DNA of 25,090 nucleotides. Source: a virus. Location of the stretch: positions 1 to 25,090 of IMG/VR virus record IMGVR_UViG_3300017781_000119. One strand, 5' to 3'. The notes beneath the pieces were generated by a model. The model had not been told where the DNA came from. It searched no databases and worked only from the letters and a program-made list of their open reading frames with translations. Of the stretch, positions 23,547 to 25,090 are shown piece by piece; the first letter of the stretch is position 1, and every line of letters begins with the position of its first letter. Made by a program: the position numbers and the translations under genes.

Positions 23547-23899
23547 TAGGTTATCTCCATGTAACTCATTGTGACCGATAGTTTGTCTGCGACACTACAA
23601 TCAACTTTTAGAATGTCGCCAACGTTCATGTTTATCTTTCCTTCTAGTGGTGAAAGCATAGAGCCAGCAGGAATGGGAACATCTTTAATTAGATGTGCTG
23701 TTGTATTTTGTGTTTGTCCTGACTGTGTTGTAGTGCTTACTATGGTTACTGAAGTTGTAACTTGTGCAGAATGTACATTGGCTAATGTAAGACCAATCAT
23801 AACTATAGTACTACCGCTTGGCACTGTATAGATAGTCTCAGGGGTTCCTGAACTGGCAGGAGCTAAATCCCTAGTTAGTAATTTAAAAGTGTTTGCCAT
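23546..23899 (-). CDS. Small beta-rich tail-associated protein (117 aa)
   Basis: A weak AGGAT site lies about 8-9 bases before the ATG, and the gene overlaps the 522-aa fiber gene by one base (TAATG). The protein alternates strands: TPETIYTVPSGSTIVMIGLT, LANVHSAQVTTSVTIV, KDVPIPAGSMLSPLEG and KVDCSVADKLSVTMSYME. This layout of one small jelly-roll-like domain is typical of short proteins preceding fibers in marine phages; some resemble head or tail decoration proteins. No catalytic residues are evident. Translational coupling to the fiber suggests they are made together, possibly as an attachment partner. Confidence 0.65.
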   Translation of the reverse strand: MANTFKLLTRDLAPASSGTPETIYTVPSGSTIVMIGLTLANVHSAQVTTSVTIVSTTTQSGQTQNTTAHLIKDVPIPAGSMLSPLEGKINMNVGDILKVDCSVADKLSVTMSYMEIT

Positions 23900-23903
23900 T
23901 TTA

Positions 23904-25090
23904 CTATCCTAATGCGATTGCCATTGAAATTGCTTCTGTTGTTGCTTGTGTGCTAACAAATGCTTTAATTGATTGTTGTGTAGCAACCTTTGTGTTAGAG
24001 TCAGAAGCAAAGTCATCTTCATCTAATATGGCAGATCCTGATACTGCTGTATTAAGAACTGCACTTGTTAATGTTTTATTAGTTAACGTATCTGTTGTAG
24101 TTTTGCCTACTAGTGTATCCGTTGTAGCAGGAAGAGTCAAGGTAATATTGCCACTAAATGCTGAATGCGCTGGTGCTTGTAGTCTGGCATAGTGAGCGTT
24201 GCTGGACTCACAATAGAAGTCTACATAAGATTGTGTTCCGTTATTCTTAATGGATACTGCACCCTGAGAAATGCTAACACCTGATGCGCCACCAAAAGTA
24301 GTTGTACCTGTCATTGCAGGAGCAGCTAGTGTTTTATTTGTAAGGGTGTCTGTTGTGGTTCTACCTACTAGTGTGTCTGTAGTAGCAGGTAGTGTCAGTG
24401 TAATGTTACCACTGAATGCAGAGTGGGCAGGAGCTTGAAGCCTTGCGTAGTGTGCGTTACTTGTTTCACAATAGAAGTCTACGTATGACTGTGAACCACC
24501 ATTCTTTATAGATACAGAACCCTGGCCTAGCGTTACACCATTTGACCCACCAACTATAACACTGTCTGCCTCAAGGTTTGATATAAGAGTACCAGTTGTT
24601 ATAGAAAGATCACCAGTAGAAGCACCAGTAAAAGTACCTGTGCCTAGTTTAAATTTGTTTTCACTTTCATCAAAACCAATAAAAGCGTTAGCATCACTGC
24701 CACGCTCTATAACAATACCAGCATCACCCGAAGCTGATCCACTAGTTCCATTTCCTAGTTCTATTATTTTATCAGCTATAACAGAGTTTGTTGAACTTAG
24801 GGTAGTAGTTGTACCCGTTACTGTAAGATTACCACCAACAGTTAAATTACCACTTGCATCTTTAAACAAAGCTTTAGCAGCAGGGTAGGTCATAAATATT
24901 TCTTTTGACCCACTACCAAAGTTAACTGCTGATGCTCCATTAGAACCAGCTAAAACAGTTGTTCGAGTCAAGGTGTTACCTGTATTCCAAGTACCTAACC
25001 CTACTTCCCATTCATCTGTTCCTACTGTAGTGTGTGCAATACTATAGTAAGTAGTATCCCCATTTGACATATAAGTTTGGAATGCGTCAA
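23904..25090 (-). CDS. Tail fiber, N-terminus beyond the right edge (at least 395 residues)
   Basis: The frame is open to the right edge (DAFQTY is readable before the ATG at 25070), so that ATG is probably internal. The visible N-terminal part (GDTTYYSIAHTTVGTDEWEV, GLGTWNTGNTLTRTTVLAGS, KEIFMTYPAAKALF) is a fiber-specific domain common in marine phages. A shaft follows (NLTVGGNLTVTGTTTTLSST), then an 86-residue tandem duplication containing SQSYVDFYCETSNAHYARLQ and ITLTLPATTDTLVG, and a C-terminus (NTKVATQQSIKAFVSTQATT). No S74 domain is present. It is probably the first gene of the fiber cassette or one of its first; how much is missing is unknown. Confidence 0.8.
   Translation of the reverse strand, partial: DAFQTYMSNGDTTYYSIAHTTVGTDEWEVGLGTWNTGNTLTRTTVLAGSNGASAVNFGSGSKEIFMTYPAAKALFKDASGNLTVGGNLTVTGTTTTLSSTNSVIADKIIELGNGTSGSASGDAGIVIERGSDANAFIGFDESENKFKLGTGTFTGASTGDLSITTGTLISNLEADSVIVGGSNGVTLGQGSVSIKNGGSQSYVDFYCETSNAHYARLQAPAHSAFSGNITLTLPATTDTLVGRTTTDTLTNKTLAAPAMTGTTTFGGASGVSISQGAVSIKNNGTQSYVDFYCESSNAHYARLQAPAHSAFSGNITLTLPATTDTLVGKTTTDTLTNKTLTSAVLNTAVSGSAILDEDDFASDSNTKVATQQSIKAFVSTQATTEAISMAIALG
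24046..24575 (-). repeat. 86-residue (258-bp) tandem duplication within the edge fiber
   Basis: The two copies, roughly 24046-24305 and 24306-24575, share SYVDFYC[ES]SNAHYARLQ and the following APAHSAFSGNITLTLP and TTDTLTNKTL blocks almost residue for residue. The matching points actagtgt at 24109 and 24367 give a 258-base period. DNA differs mainly at third codon positions (for example actagtgtatcc versus actagtgtgtct), indicating an old duplication held by selection on protein. Confidence 0.85.

Noticed and set aside
23904-25070. Start of the edge fiber at ATG 25070
   Set aside because: Six more codons are readable without a stop before the edge, and the domain visible at the start is normally preceded by more protein.
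11121-25090. Diversity-generating retroelement acting on fiber genes
   Set aside because: No reverse transcriptase gene or template/variable repeat pair with adenine-specific differences was seen in the window.

Overview
This window is part of a double-stranded DNA tailed-phage genome, or an assembled uncultured phage contig. It is most likely a podophage-type virus of a marine bacterium. The evidence is dense packing with almost no intergenic DNA, many tail-fiber-like proteins (three ending in an S74-type self-cleaving chaperone), an adaptor/nozzle-like gene pair, very large alanine-rich proteins of the internal-virion (ejection) kind, and a LysM plus SleB-type lysin. The DNA is AT-rich (roughly 40% GC by eye). 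A B12-dependent class II ribonucleotide reductase and a small DUF6127-like protein both fit a phage of a marine alphaproteobacterium, but the host is inference only. No tRNA, integrase, CRISPR array or insertion sequence was seen.

The window has two convergent arms. Positions 1-1501 run rightward: the 3' end of a class II ribonucleotide reductase gene, a 65-residue protein of unknown role, a GIY-YIG/T5orf172-type nuclease and a 60-residue zinc-ribbon protein. A hairpin terminator that works in both directions (about 1501-1531) separates them from everything else, which runs leftward (25090 to 1547).

In transcription order the leftward arm begins with a fiber cassette: a fiber truncated by the right window edge, a 117-aa beta-rich protein, a 522-aa fiber, a 92-aa small protein, a 723-aa S74 fiber and a 710-aa S74 fiber built on a 17-residue repeat. 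Next come a 230-aa protein, a 105-aa possible fiber-tail adaptor, a 227-aa adaptor-like protein, a 607-aa nozzle-like protein, another S74 fiber (614 aa) and a 272-aa fiber-like protein. The arm ends with an 80-aa membrane-anchored protein, a 639-aa coiled-coil protein, the LysM-SleB lysin (487 aa), a three-helix membrane protein (possible holin) and three proteins of 174, 492 and 1154 aa, the last probably an ejection protein. The leftward genes are separated by 0-55 bases, or overlap by one base (TAATG) at four junctions, so they look like one late operon.

Functionally, the leftward arm would build the tail, the host-recognition fibers and the cell-wall-penetrating and ejection apparatus. 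The rightward arm is the tail end of a nucleotide-metabolism region. There is no gene-free stretch longer than 300 bases. I found no convincing evidence of an entirely new system. The most distinctive structures are the 27-unit repeat fiber with a possible 9-unit higher-order period, the 86-residue tandem duplication in the edge fiber, the number of different fibers, and the two candidate holins around the lysin.
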